NCBI GenBank assembly: GCA_028282885.1
Contig: JANQGX010000030.1
Span: 1 to 54,030, forward strand
Origin: SAR324 cluster bacterium
Lineage (GTDB): Bacteria; SAR324; XYD2-FULL-50-16
Direction: 5' to 3'
Length of the DNA: 54,030 bases
In this document: positions 8,175 through 17,250 of the stretch, piece by piece
How positions within the stretch are numbered: position 1 is the stretch's first letter
Layout: every line of letters begins with the position of its first letter
The notes under the pieces: generated by a model
What the model saw: only the letters and a program-made list of their open reading frames with translations
Database searches by the model: none
Told to the model about the DNA's origin: nothing
Program-made: the position numbers and the translations under genes

Positions 8175-9674
8175 ATGAAAATGAAAAACATGAGAGTATT
8201 GTTGTTGATCGGGATCTGTCTGGCGATCTGCATGGCAGCGCTGTATGCGGATGATGTCGATGTTACCGCAGATATTTCTGCGAGCTTTGAAGAGTCAGGT
8301 GATCCGGGCTTTCCCGATGAAGAGCCGTTGTTTGTGGAAGACGACGGCGGATTTTCCGACGATGAACCAACATTTTCGGAAGAGGAGGCCGATTTCGATA
8401 GTGGTGAAGCCTCATTCGAAGAACCCGGATTTGATGACGAAGCTGAATTTGCCATGGAGGAAGGGGCTGAGGAAGAAGGTTCACTATTGGCGGATCTGTT
8501 TTCCACCGCCCGCTTCACCCTCAAGCATGAAGTGTCCTATAAAACCGAGGAGGTGGCGGGTATTCAGATCAACCGCAGCTCCTTTCGCTTGGAGTATTCC
8601 AGGTTCTTTCTGGAGAATTACTATTTGCAATTCGACACCAAGGTTAACTCTTTTTGGAGCAACGACCACAGGGCTGAAGCAGAAGAGAAAGAGTCCCTGG
8701 TTGAAACCTACACCAAAGAGGCATTTTTACAGGCCAGCTTCGGCAACACCAGTATCAAGGGGGGGATTCAAATCATGATCTGGGGAGAATCCGATGGCGG
8801 CGCTATAACCGATGTGATCAGCCCCCGCGATTACTCAGAATTCATTCTGATCTCCCTGGAGGAATCCAGGATCGGGCAGCCCATGTTAATTCTGGATCAG
8901 TTTTCCGATATCGGAGACTGGAGTTTTTTTTACATTCCCGATCCCAAATTTAATGAGTATCCCGAAGAGGGGACCGCTTTTTACTATGATCCTTTTAACG
9001 GGCAGGTGGTCTATCGGGATGGAACATCCGATGATCCGGAGCATGAGTACGGCATGAGATGGAAGAAGACCTTCGGTAAAAGTGATATTGCCCTGATGGC
9101 GGCCAGCCTGATGGAAAACGATTATGTTTATCGACTGGACGGCATAACCACCAGCGGTAAAATGCTCATCACCAGAACAGAACAGCGATTTACCATGGTC
9201 GGAATCACCTTCAACTACGCCAAGGGAAATTTTCTTTATAAAGGGGAGATTGGCAGAAAGATGCCTCTCTCATACAATAACAGCGCCTATCAGATTATCG
9301 AAAGAGATGTTGTGGATACGGCCCTGGGAGTGGAGTATTCACCCGGAGGATCGTATACACTGGGTATGGAAGCCGTGAACAGCCATGTTCAGGAGTGGAG
9401 TGAAGAAATCCAGGGGGTTCATGAGAACACCAGTAGTCTTGTCCTGGTCTGGAGCAAGAATTTCCTGAATGAAGATCTTTCGGTCAACTGGATGTCGAGC
9501 TACACCAATCCGGATGAGAGTTTTGTCCACAGCCTGACCTCCTCCTATAAATGGAATGATAATGTCACGACAGACTTTGAGGCTTTTTATCCGGACATCA
9601 GGGACGAAGAGAGCGGCTACTGGGTGTATCGGGATCATAAATATCTGGTGGTTAAACTGCAGGTTCAATTCTGA
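8175..9674 (+). CDS. exported beta-barrel/porin-like protein with acidic N-terminal region
   Basis: A 499-residue exported protein. A signal peptide (MRVLLLIGICLAICMAALYA) is followed by a strongly acidic low-complexity segment at about residues 37-102 in which Asp and Glu alternate with Phe, Gly and Pro. From residue 105 the sequence is a run of alternating amphipathic stretches rich in Tyr, Ser and Trp, such as FRLEYSRFFLENYYLQF and WSFFYIPDPKFNEYP, ending in KYLVVKLQVQF, whose terminal aromatic residue fits outer-membrane barrel insertion. The layout recalls DUF1302-type barrels found beside RND/LolA-like pairs; I cannot assign the family firmly. It probably forms the outer-membrane end of the route. 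ATG at 8181 is an alternative start. Confidence 0.7.
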   Translation: MKMKNMRVLLLIGICLAICMAALYADDVDVTADISASFEESGDPGFPDEEPLFVEDDGGFSDDEPTFSEEEADFDSGEASFEEPGFDDEAEFAMEEGAEEEGSLLADLFSTARFTLKHEVSYKTEEVAGIQINRSSFRLEYSRFFLENYYLQFDTKVNSFWSNDHRAEAEEKESLVETYTKEAFLQASFGNTSIKGGIQIMIWGESDGGAITDVISPRDYSEFILISLEESRIGQPMLILDQFSDIGDWSFFYIPDPKFNEYPEEGTAFYYDPFNGQVVYRDGTSDDPEHEYGMRWKKTFGKSDIALMAASLMENDYVYRLDGITTSGKMLITRTEQRFTMVGITFNYAKGNFLYKGEIGRKMPLSYNNSAYQIIERDVVDTALGVEYSPGGSYTLGMEAVNSHVQEWSEEIQGVHENTSSLVLVWSKNFLNEDLSVNWMSSYTNPDESFVHSLTSSYKWNDNVTTDFEAFYPDIRDEESGYWVYRDHKYLVVKLQVQF

Positions 9675-9994
9675 TGGGCGTTGGTGATGGAAGGATGACA
9701 GAATATCCCCTTCCGTTTGTGGTAGCCGCTTTCTTTTGACGCACCTCATTGAAGCGATTGATTTGACAAAACCAATTCGCAGGATACAAAATATGAGAAT
9801 CACCATCCGGTCTTTTTTTATTGAAACAGAACCTTTACATCTGTTTTAATCACCGAATTGATACAATTCATCACCACCAAGATTCTGAAGTCGGAATGAA
9901 TGCTAAAGTCCCGGATACAGTAAGTTGGTTTACGGCGACAATTGAAAGGATAACCGATGTATGATTCTCAACCCACCCTGTTCCTGAGAAAATA
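9675..9994. other. intergenic region between the barrel gene and mlaA
   Basis: 320 bases without a gene. It holds a weak hairpin (GGAAGG at 9689-9694 with CCTTCC at 9709-9714) just after the barrel gene, then a promoter-like site at 9763-9790. It appears to divide the cluster into two transcripts. Confidence 0.45.
9763..9790 (+). promoter_or_regulatory. probable promoter of the mlaA-mlaC-RND operon
   Basis: TTGACA at 9763-9768, 16-base spacer, TACAAA at 9785-9790 (four of six matches). It is about 205 bases upstream of mlaA. Confidence 0.45.
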
Positions 9995-10879
9995 ATGAAT
10001 CCTAGTTTATCTTGCAGATCAGACCTGAAAACGGTTTTCCTGATCTTTTTTCTCCTGTTGATATTTACGGGTTGCTCGCAACATGATGCTGAAACGGGAA
10101 TCAGTAATGACGGTAGCGGTACTGCTGCTGTCGACCCCGGTGAAGCGGACCCGGATGAAGATCCCCTGGCAGAACCCGGAGGTGAAGAGGACCTGCTGGG
10201 TGAAGAGGGGGACGATGATCTTGATGAATTTGACGAGTTCGAAGACGAGTTTGGCGATGCTACGGCAAATGAGGTTTCCGACCCATTGGAAGGATATAAC
10301 AGGGTCATGACCTCATTTAATGACAAGCTTTACTTCTGGGTTTTGAAACCCGTAGCCACGGGCTACAAATGGCTTGTTCCCGAAATGGTGCGCAGCGGAA
10401 TTGCAAATTTTTTTCATAACCTGCTCTATCCCGTACGTTTCGTTAACAATGTGCTGCAGTTGAAGTTTGGCAATGCCGGGGAGGAAACAATAAGGTTTCT
10501 TTATAACACAACCTTTGGTCTTCTTGGAGTGTGGGATCCCGGCAAGGAGTGGCTGGAGCTGGATCCGCATGAAGAAGACTTTGGTCAGACATTGGGATAC
10601 TGGGGTGTCGGGGCAGGACCCCACATTGTGTTGCCCATACTCGGTCCCTCGAACCTGAGAGACACTTTTTCCCTCTATCCGGACAATTTCGTTCTGGATC
10701 CCAAGGCGTATTATGTCGAGGGAACCGAACGTAAGGTGGGTGTGTTTGCCTTTGAAAAGGTTAACGATACCTCTTTTAGACTTGGGCAATATGAGAGTAT
10801 TAAAAAGGATGCAGTCGATTTTTACATTTTCCTGAGAGATGGTTACGAGCAAATCAGAATCAAAGAGATAAAGGAGTAA
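9995..10879 (+). CDS. mlaA: MlaA (VacJ) family outer-membrane lipoprotein
   Basis: A 294-residue lipoprotein of the MlaA/VacJ family, which forms a ring in the inner leaflet of the outer membrane and lets phospholipids reach or leave it. A signal peptide ends in the lipobox FTGC. Family motifs are plain: DPLEGYNRVMTSFND, ANFFHNLLYPVRFVNNVLQ, LGVWDPGKE, DFGQTLGYWGVGAGPHIVLP and LGPSNLRDTF. Between the lipobox and the MlaA domain is an insert at about residues 47-89 that is almost all Asp, Glu, Gly and Pro, ending in DEFDEFEDEFGD; usual MlaA proteins lack it. The stop is 3 bases before mlaC. Start upstream context is weak, but the signal peptide fixes the region. Confidence 0.93.
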   Translation: MNPSLSCRSDLKTVFLIFFLLLIFTGCSQHDAETGISNDGSGTAAVDPGEADPDEDPLAEPGGEEDLLGEEGDDDLDEFDEFEDEFGDATANEVSDPLEGYNRVMTSFNDKLYFWVLKPVATGYKWLVPEMVRSGIANFFHNLLYPVRFVNNVLQLKFGNAGEETIRFLYNTTFGLLGVWDPGKEWLELDPHEEDFGQTLGYWGVGAGPHIVLPILGPSNLRDTFSLYPDNFVLDPKAYYVEGTERKVGVFAFEKVNDTSFRLGQYESIKKDAVDFYIFLRDGYEQIRIKEIKE

Positions 10880-10882
10880 TCC

Positions 10883-11497
10883 ATGAAACAAATCATTGCG
10901 GTATTTTTATCCTGTGCCCTGTTACTCGCACAACCGGTTATGGCCGACGAACTTACGAAGGTAAGAAACATCGTTGATAAAAACGTCAAGATTTTCATCG
11001 GGTACGTGGCCGATAAGAATATGGACAAAGAGGTAAAAAAACAGAAGTTGATTGAAACCATCGAACCCTTTTTTGATTTCCAGACCATGGCCCTGATCTG
11101 CCTGGTTAAGAAGCACCGGAAAGAGTTGAGCAAGGTGAAAGGGAGACGACAGGAGTTTGTAGATGTCTTTGTCAAACGTTTGCAGGATTCCTACCTGGAG
11201 AAGATGGATCTCTATACCGATGAGACGGTGGAGGTTGGTGAAGCCAAGAAGGTGAAGAAGAATATTCATGTAGTGACTAACCTGGTGGGTAAGGATGGTA
11301 AGATTGAAATCATTTACAAGTTCCGCAAAACCAAGAAGGGTTGGCTGGTTTACGACCTTGAGATTTTGGGAGTCAGCATCGTGCAGACCTATCGTTCTCA
11401 GTTTGCCAGTTTCCTGAAAAACAACACTATTGAAGACCTGCTGGTCAGTCTGAAAACAACGGATACCTTTAAAATGCCGGAAGACAAAAAACAATAA
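10883..11497 (+). CDS. mlaC: MlaC/Ttg2D-like periplasmic phospholipid-binding protein
   Basis: A 204-residue periplasmic protein with a signal peptide (MKQIIAVFLSCALLLAQPVMA). It belongs to the MlaC/Ttg2D (toluene tolerance) family, which carries a phospholipid in a deep pocket between the inner-membrane machine and MlaA. Diagnostic parts are IEPFFDFQTMALICL, RRQEFVDVFVKRLQDSYL and KTKKGWLVYDLEILGVSIVQTYRSQF. AAAGGAG lies before the ATG and the gene is 3 bases from mlaA. It lies directly upstream of an RND transporter, the same order as hpnM-hpnN in hopanoid-making bacteria, so hopanoid or phospholipid cargo is possible; no hopanoid synthesis gene is in the window. Confidence 0.9.
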   Translation: MKQIIAVFLSCALLLAQPVMADELTKVRNIVDKNVKIFIGYVADKNMDKEVKKQKLIETIEPFFDFQTMALICLVKKHRKELSKVKGRRQEFVDVFVKRLQDSYLEKMDLYTDETVEVGEAKKVKKNIHVVTNLVGKDGKIEIIYKFRKTKKGWLVYDLEILGVSIVQTYRSQFASFLKNNTIEDLLVSLKTTDTFKMPEDKKQ

Positions 11498-11515
11498 TCC
11501 AAACCGAAAAACGCC

Positions 11516-14020
11516 ATGAAACGTTTCTTCAACAATCTTATTCTGGAATATCCCAAGCTGGTTCTGATTGTCATTGTGATTGTCATCGCCTTTTTCGGAT
11601 ACCAGTCCAGAAAGCTGGAAATCGATGCTTCATCCGAAACGCTGATGCTGGAAGATGACAAGGATCTGGCACTTTCCCGTCTTTTTACCGAGCGCTTCAA
11701 GAGTCAGGATTTCCTGTTTATCGCTTTCACGCCCAAAGGAGATCTTCTGGATGAGAAGAATCTGGATATCATGCGGCGCTTGAAGGCCGATCTGCTCAAG
11801 CTGGATCGTGTAGAATCCGTTACTTCCATCCTCGATGTACCCCTGCTGGAGAGTCCACCCAAACCGGTAAAGGAGCTTCTGAAAGCCGTTCCAACAATTG
11901 AATCTCCCGGTATTGATAAGGAGCTGGCCAAAAAAGAATTTCTCAACAGCCCGATATATAAGGACAATATTGTCTCCGCCGATTTCAAAACCACCGGGAT
12001 GCTGGCCAATCTCAAGGAAGATACGCTCTGGCAGGATTTTGTTAAAAAACGTAATGCCCTTCGTATCAAAGAGAAAGACGGATCTATTACCCCGGAAGAA
12101 CGACAGGAACTGGCGAAGGTTATAGCGGATTTTGATGCGCATCGCGAAATGATGCGGGAAATAGAACATGAAAACATTGCCCGGGTGCGGGCTATCATTG
12201 CCAAATACAACAACGAGGCCGATCTGTTTCTGGGTGGTGTGACCATGATAGCGGACGACCTGATTACCTTTGTTAAAGGGGATCTCAGGGTTTTTGGATT
12301 GGGGGTGTTGCTCTTTCTGATTGTAATGCTCTGGATCATTTTCAGGCAGGCGCGCTGGATTCTGCTGCCGATCCTGACCTGCAGCTTTTCTGTTGTGGCC
12401 ACCAGTGGTATCATGGGCATGACCGGCTGGGAGGTGACGGTTATCTCTTCCAACTTCATGTCCATCCAGTTGATTATCACCATGGCCATCACCATCCACC
12501 TAATCGTTCGTTATCGGGAACTGGTATTGAGCCGACCGGAAGCAGACCAGAGGGATTTGGTTCTGGAAGCTACCTACTCCATGGCCAAGCCCTGCTTCTA
12601 TGCCATCCTGACCACCATGGCGGGATTCAGTTCCCTGGTCTTTAGTGGTATCCGGCCTGTCATCAATTTCGGCTGGATGATGACGGCAGGCATCGGTATC
12701 TCCCTGCTGCTGACCTTTCTCATCTTCCCTGCTGTAACGATATTAATGAACAAGATTCAACCCAACACTTCGTTTGAGTCTTTCTTCGGTGCAACCAAAA
12801 AACTGGCTGTTTATACCGAAAGACACGGGACAGCCATTCTGGTGATCAGTGCGGCTATATTGGCTCTCAGCATTGTCGGGGGATCCCGGTTGATTGTTGA
12901 GAACGCCTTTATCGATTATTTCAAGGAGTCCACCGAAATCCACCAGGGGATGAAGATCATCGACACCAAATTGGGAGGGACAACCCCCCTTGATGTGGTG
13001 ATTGATCTGGCACCGGAAAATGATGAAGAGGCCGCCCCGGCAGAGGAACCTGATGGAGAGGAAGAGTTTGACGATCTTGGCGACTTCGATGATGAATTTG
13101 AAGCCGAGGCCGATGATGCCAAATACTGGTTTACCGCCGAGAAAATGGAACTGGTGGAGCAAATTCATGACTACCTGGAAAGTGTTCCAGAAAACGGAAA
13201 GGTACAATCCCTGGGTACCATGCTGAAAGTGGGGAAAACCCTCAATGACGGCGAACCCCTGGATGATTTTCTGCTGGCCCTGGTTTACAAGGAGCTGCCG
13301 GATGAGTTCAAAAAAATCATCCTCAATCCCTATGTATCGGTTGAACATAACCAGGCCCGGTATTCCATCAGGGTTATCGATTCCAAACCGGATCTGCGTA
13401 GGGATGAGTTGTTGAAGAGAATCCGCAGCGATCTGATCAGCAAATTTGAACTTGAGGAAGACCAGGTTCATCTGGCCGGAATGATGGTGATGTACAACAA
13501 TGTCCTGCAAAGCCTTTTTGATTCACAGATCATGACCTTGGGAACTGTCCTGGCGGCATTGATGTTCATGTTCATGGTTCTTTTCCGATCTTTGAAAATC
13601 GCCCTGATTGCTATATTTCCCAATGTGCTGTCTGTCGGGGTGGTTCTTGGTTTTATGGGTTGGGCGGGGATTCCGCTGGACCTGATGACCATCACCATTG
13701 CTGCCATCAGTGTTGGTATTGCAGTAGACGATACCATTCACTACATCCACAGGTTCAAGCGGGAGTTCGCCAGGGACCGGAATTATGTGGCCGCCATGTA
13801 TCGCTGTCATGAGAGCATCGGGTATGCCATGTACTACACCTCTATTACGATAATCGTAGGATTCTCCATTCTGGTGCTGTCCAATTTCATCCCCAGTATC
13901 TATTTTGGTCTGCTGACCGGACTGGCAATGTTGATCGCCTTGCTGGCTGCACTGACTCTCCTTCCCCAGATGATTGTGACCTTTAAACCACTGGGACCTG
14001 AAGGAGGCAGCAAGCAATAG
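11516..14020 (+). CDS. MMPL/RND family transporter (second copy, HpnN-like context)
   Basis: An 834-residue inner-membrane transporter with two six-TM halves and two large periplasmic loops. The second half has VGIAVDDTIHYIHRFKRE, the expected acidic TM motif; the matching place in the first half reads TMAITIHLIVRYRE, without the acidic residues, so only one relay site may be active. The second periplasmic loop contains an Asp/Glu-rich insert at about residues 499-535 (nt 13010-13120) ending FDDEFEAEADD. It follows mlaC by 18 bases and precedes the AlaX-like gene by one base. By analogy with HpnN it would move a lipid towards MlaC and MlaA; it is not close enough to the first copy to be a recent duplicate. 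Confidence 0.9.
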   Translation: MKRFFNNLILEYPKLVLIVIVIVIAFFGYQSRKLEIDASSETLMLEDDKDLALSRLFTERFKSQDFLFIAFTPKGDLLDEKNLDIMRRLKADLLKLDRVESVTSILDVPLLESPPKPVKELLKAVPTIESPGIDKELAKKEFLNSPIYKDNIVSADFKTTGMLANLKEDTLWQDFVKKRNALRIKEKDGSITPEERQELAKVIADFDAHREMMREIEHENIARVRAIIAKYNNEADLFLGGVTMIADDLITFVKGDLRVFGLGVLLFLIVMLWIIFRQARWILLPILTCSFSVVATSGIMGMTGWEVTVISSNFMSIQLIITMAITIHLIVRYRELVLSRPEADQRDLVLEATYSMAKPCFYAILTTMAGFSSLVFSGIRPVINFGWMMTAGIGISLLLTFLIFPAVTILMNKIQPNTSFESFFGATKKLAVYTERHGTAILVISAAILALSIVGGSRLIVENAFIDYFKESTEIHQGMKIIDTKLGGTTPLDVVIDLAPENDEEAAPAEEPDGEEEFDDLGDFDDEFEAEADDAKYWFTAEKMELVEQIHDYLESVPENGKVQSLGTMLKVGKTLNDGEPLDDFLLALVYKELPDEFKKIILNPYVSVEHNQARYSIRVIDSKPDLRRDELLKRIRSDLISKFELEEDQVHLAGMMVMYNNVLQSLFDSQIMTLGTVLAALMFMFMVLFRSLKIALIAIFPNVLSVGVVLGFMGWAGIPLDLMTITIAAISVGIAVDDTIHYIHRFKREFARDRNYVAAMYRCHESIGYAMYYTSITIIVGFSILVLSNFIPSIYFGLLTGLAMLIALLAALTLLPQMIVTFKPLGPEGGSKQ

Positions 14021-14021
14021 T

Positions 14022-14462
14022 GTGGAACCTGATCTTCTCATAAGAATGCATTCCGCCGAACATCTTCTCAATGGCACCATGGTGAAGATGTTCGGGTGCG
14101 AACGCAGCTTCAGCGCACATATCAATAAGAAGAAAACCAAGTGTGACTACCACTTCCAACGACCTCTGGAGGACGAGGAAATCAGATCCCTGGAAGAGAA
14201 GATCAATGGTGTTATCAAACAGGACCTTCCTGTCATCATTGAAGTCATGGACAGGAAGTCCGCAGAAAAGCTGTTCAGTCTCAAACGTCTTCCCGAAGTT
14301 GTCGGGGATGATATCCGCGTCGTAAAGATGGGGGACTATGATGCCGTCCCCTGTATTGGCGATCATGTCGGCTTCACTGGCCAGATCGGGCAATTCAACA
14401 TCACCACTACCAGTTTTGAAGACGGAATTCTCCGTATTCGTTTCAAGCTGAAATCAATATAA
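14022..14462 (+). CDS. AlaX-like trans-editing domain protein (tRNA second additional domain)
   Basis: A 146-residue cytosolic protein similar to the editing domain of threonyl/alanyl-tRNA synthetases. The zinc motifs are HSAEH (His10, His14) and CIGDH (Cys111, His115), equal in layout to the HxxxH and CxxxH of AlaX and AlaRS editing sites. Short AlaX-type proteins hydrolyse mischarged Ser- or Gly-tRNA(Ala). The start is GTG at 14022, one base after the RND stop, with AAGGAGG 12-18 bases upstream inside the RND gene; the two are translationally coupled. Its place at the end of a lipid-transport operon has no obvious logic. Confidence 0.8.
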   Translation: MEPDLLIRMHSAEHLLNGTMVKMFGCERSFSAHINKKKTKCDYHFQRPLEDEEIRSLEEKINGVIKQDLPVIIEVMDRKSAEKLFSLKRLPEVVGDDIRVVKMGDYDAVPCIGDHVGFTGQIGQFNITTTSFEDGILRIRFKLKSI

Positions 14463-14492
14463 TCCCTGGTTTTCATTCGATTGTGGATCAGT

Positions 14493-14535
14493 GGAAATGT
14501 GGGGACAAATACTTGTTACGTGTCTCCTCATTTCC
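14493..14535. repeat. 15-base imperfect inverted repeat between convergent genes
   Basis: GGAAATGTGGGGACA (14493-14507) and TGTCTCCTCATTTCC (14521-14535) match at 13 of 15 positions when one arm is reversed, around a 13-base loop. There is no T-run, but its position between two converging genes would suit a bidirectional terminator. The GGGGACA core recalls the short motifs at 1127-1957. Confidence 0.55.
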
Positions 14536-14662
14536 GCGGGATCGAAGCGACGGTTGAGCGTTTACAGGACATCAGGAAGGTCGGTTTGTTGTTGCCAAGA
14601 TTTTTCGAAATAAAACAATAAACCGGGAAACTGATTTTCAAAACCCCCTGGGAAGGCGGAAC

Positions 14663-17101
14663 TCAGGAATAGCAGACCTCTTGCTGCTGAAACGGCAGGG
14701 TGAAGGTAAAAATGGTTCCTCCCTCTTTGCGATTTTTGACCCAGATGTTTCCACGATGCGCGCGAACAATCTCCTGACAGATGGCCAATCCAAGCCCAGT
14801 CCCGCCGGCTCCGGTTTTGGTATTGCTGCTCTGGGTGAACTTGTCAAAAATCGAACTTAACTCCTCCTTTGGAATGCCGATTCCACTGTCTTCGACGGAG
14901 ACCCTGAGGAACCTGAATTTTCCATCTGCCACATCTTCAATAATAAACCTGATGGTGATGGTCTCTCCTTCCGGTGAATACCGGATGGCATTGGTCAAGA
15001 GATTCTGGACCACCTGTCCTATACGAAATGTGTCGCAAATGACGATAGAATCAACCCCTTCGGTGATGACTTCGACCTGCAGGTTTTTCTCTTCGAAACT
15101 GTGCTTCAGCTCCCTGATGACTCCACTGACAATCGCCGCAACATCTGCAGCCTTCATTTCATAAGACATTTTCCCGGCTTCAAGCCTGGATATGTCCAGC
15201 AGATTGTCAAGCAGTTGCATCAGTTTCTTTCCGCTGGTGTTGGCCTGATTTAGATAGTGTTTGACTTTCTCCACGGCTACATCGTCGAACTTTTCAATCC
15301 CCATGCGGGTGTAATTGAGGATGTGGTGCATTGGTGTACGTAACTCATGAGACATGTTTGCCAGAAACTCGCTCTTCGCCATATTGGCTTCTTCGGCTTG
15401 CTGTTTGGCGTATATCAGCTTCTGTTCGGTTGCTACCCGGTTATTGATCTCGGCTTTCAGTTCCTGGTTGGTCTTTGCCAACTCAAGGGTCCGCTCCTTG
15501 ACCCGTTGTTCAAGCTCATCATGAGCCTGTTTCAGCTCGTTCTCAGCCCTTACCCTGTCGATGGCAATGCCGATCTGCTCGGCGACGAGTTTCAGCATGT
15601 TGACATGCTTTGAATCGAACATGTTGGCACGCTGATAATCCTGGGTAAAGATAGCCCCGATGATCTCCTTCCCCGAAATTAACGGAACTCCCGCCCATGA
15701 TTCGGATAATCTGCCGATGGGGTTGCCTCCCAGATTGTTGATCATTTCCTCCTGCTCTGATTTATTCATAATCATGGTCCGGCCGTTCTTTACCACCTGG
15801 AAAGCCAGGGAGCATGATCGACTGACCGCTTCAATGCTATGGTCATGTGTTTCCAAGTCCGTTGAAAAGGGGCTGTGGAGTATATCTTTGTCTTTGTCAT
15901 AAATAGCGATGGTGAAATCCAGGACATCGACTATATTCTTCATAGCATCAATGATCTTTTGAAAGAGCTCGTCCAGGTCTTTTGATGCGTGGGTGGCATT
16001 GGAAATCTCATACAGGGTTTTAAGATGGAGTTCTCTCTGTTTCAAATCCTCTACCGCTCTTTTGCGTTGAATTGCCAGCGCAACCTGTTCCGATACGGAG
16101 ATCATAATTCTGGGAGATTCCCGGGCCATTTTACTGGTGAATTCCGAGTAGGACTGGGTGACCATGGCACCAAACACTTCATTGTTGGCAATCAGGGGTA
16201 CGCCGATCCATAATTTGGAAGGATTTCCGATCATCTCTCCTCCCAGTCTCTCAACCAGTTTGTATTGTTCTTCCAGATCCATGATCAGAGGCTTTCCGGT
16301 GCGAATCACCTCTCCGGTCATGGAGGTTGACTGGCTGACGTTTTCCAGACCTTCCGGAAAGTAATCCCCTGATTTATCCACTTCATAGGGGAAAGTCAGC
16401 CTGTCACGTTCCTTGTCGTAAATGGCGATATAGAAATTATCCACATTGACAATGCGGCTCAGGGAGAGATGGATAGTCTTATAAAGTTCATTGAGGTCTG
16501 AAGTGGCATTGATAGCATTGGAAATCTCAAACAGGGTTTTGATCAGCAGTTCCCTGTATTTGGTTTCCCCTTCCCACTGCTTCCTTTCTATGGCAATCGC
16601 CACCTGATCCGATACTGATGCCAGAATATCGATATCGCTCTCCTGATAGAGTTGCGGATCATTGTAACTCTGAGTGACCATGGCTCCAATAACTTGATTT
16701 CTGACGATCAGGGGAACGCCCATCCAGAGTTCAGAAGGAGTGCCGATAATGCCCCCGCCGAGTTTTTGGGCTAAATGGTATTGCTCTTCCTTGTTGAGAA
16801 ACAGTGGTTTCTTGGAGCGGATCACTTCCCAGGTCAGAGAAGAAGTTTTGCTGGCATTGGTAATACTCTCCAACTCATATTGATCTATGACATCGGAGTT
16901 AAAGGGAAAGGTGATGCAGTCGGTTACTTCATCGTAGATAGCGATAAAAAAGCTGTCGACATTTATGATGGTTCCCAAGGTTCTGTGAATCACTTTATAG
17001 AGGGCATCAAGGTCAAAGGTGCTGTTAACGGCATTGGAAATCAGAAATAGTGCCTTGTTAATGGCCTCTGCCTGTTTTTTGTACTGAACGTCCGACTTCA
17101 T
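14663..17101 (-). CDS. cytosolic histidine kinase with three tandem GAF domains
   Basis: An 812-residue kinase without membrane segments. Three GAF domains cover residues about 15-175, 186-347 and 358-518. They are clear repeats of one another: each starts (F/Y)(L/E)ISNA, has the FxIAIYD motif and ends near (D/E)Q(V/I)xIAI. A coiled coil (520-575) leads to a HisKA domain with phospho-acceptor His585 in SHELRTP, then an HATPase domain with N-box [11 protein letters not shown]1 VEDSGIGIP and G2 GGTGLGLAI. No receiver is attached and no response regulator is adjacent, so it must act on a partner elsewhere. It probably senses a small ligand or redox state. The three GAF copies suggest internal duplication with a period of about 171 residues. 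Confidence 0.93.
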   Translation of the reverse strand: MKSDVQYKKQAEAINKALFLISNAVNSTFDLDALYKVIHRTLGTIINVDSFFIAIYDEVTDCITFPFNSDVIDQYELESITNASKTSSLTWEVIRSKKPLFLNKEEQYHLAQKLGGGIIGTPSELWMGVPLIVRNQVIGAMVTQSYNDPQLYQESDIDILASVSDQVAIAIERKQWEGETKYRELLIKTLFEISNAINATSDLNELYKTIHLSLSRIVNVDNFYIAIYDKERDRLTFPYEVDKSGDYFPEGLENVSQSTSMTGEVIRTGKPLIMDLEEQYKLVERLGGEMIGNPSKLWIGVPLIANNEVFGAMVTQSYSEFTSKMARESPRIMISVSEQVALAIQRKRAVEDLKQRELHLKTLYEISNATHASKDLDELFQKIIDAMKNIVDVLDFTIAIYDKDKDILHSPFSTDLETHDHSIEAVSRSCSLAFQVVKNGRTMIMNKSEQEEMINNLGGNPIGRLSESWAGVPLISGKEIIGAIFTQDYQRANMFDSKHVNMLKLVAEQIGIAIDRVRAENELKQAHDELEQRVKERTLELAKTNQELKAEINNRVATEQKLIYAKQQAEEANMAKSEFLANMSHELRTPMHHILNYTRMGIEKFDDVAVEKVKHYLNQANTSGKKLMQLLDNLLDISRLEAGKMSYEMKAADVAAIVSGVIRELKHSFEEKNLQVEVITEGVDSIVICDTFRIGQVVQNLLTNAIRYSPEGETITIRFIIEDVADGKFRFLRVSVEDSGIGIPKEELSSIFDKFTQSSNTKTGAGGTGLGLAICQEIVRAHRGNIWVKNRKEGGTIFTFTLPFQQQEVCYS

Positions 17102-17250
17102 GATATCAGCGATTTGCCTCGGAGTTGACCCACGAACTTGGATTGAACTGGAAGCATGTTGTCACAATACAAATCGTTTTGTCATCATGAATATATTATA
17201 GCAGACTATCGCCCGGATTCAAACTGCTACTCAAGTCTTAACCAGGAAGA

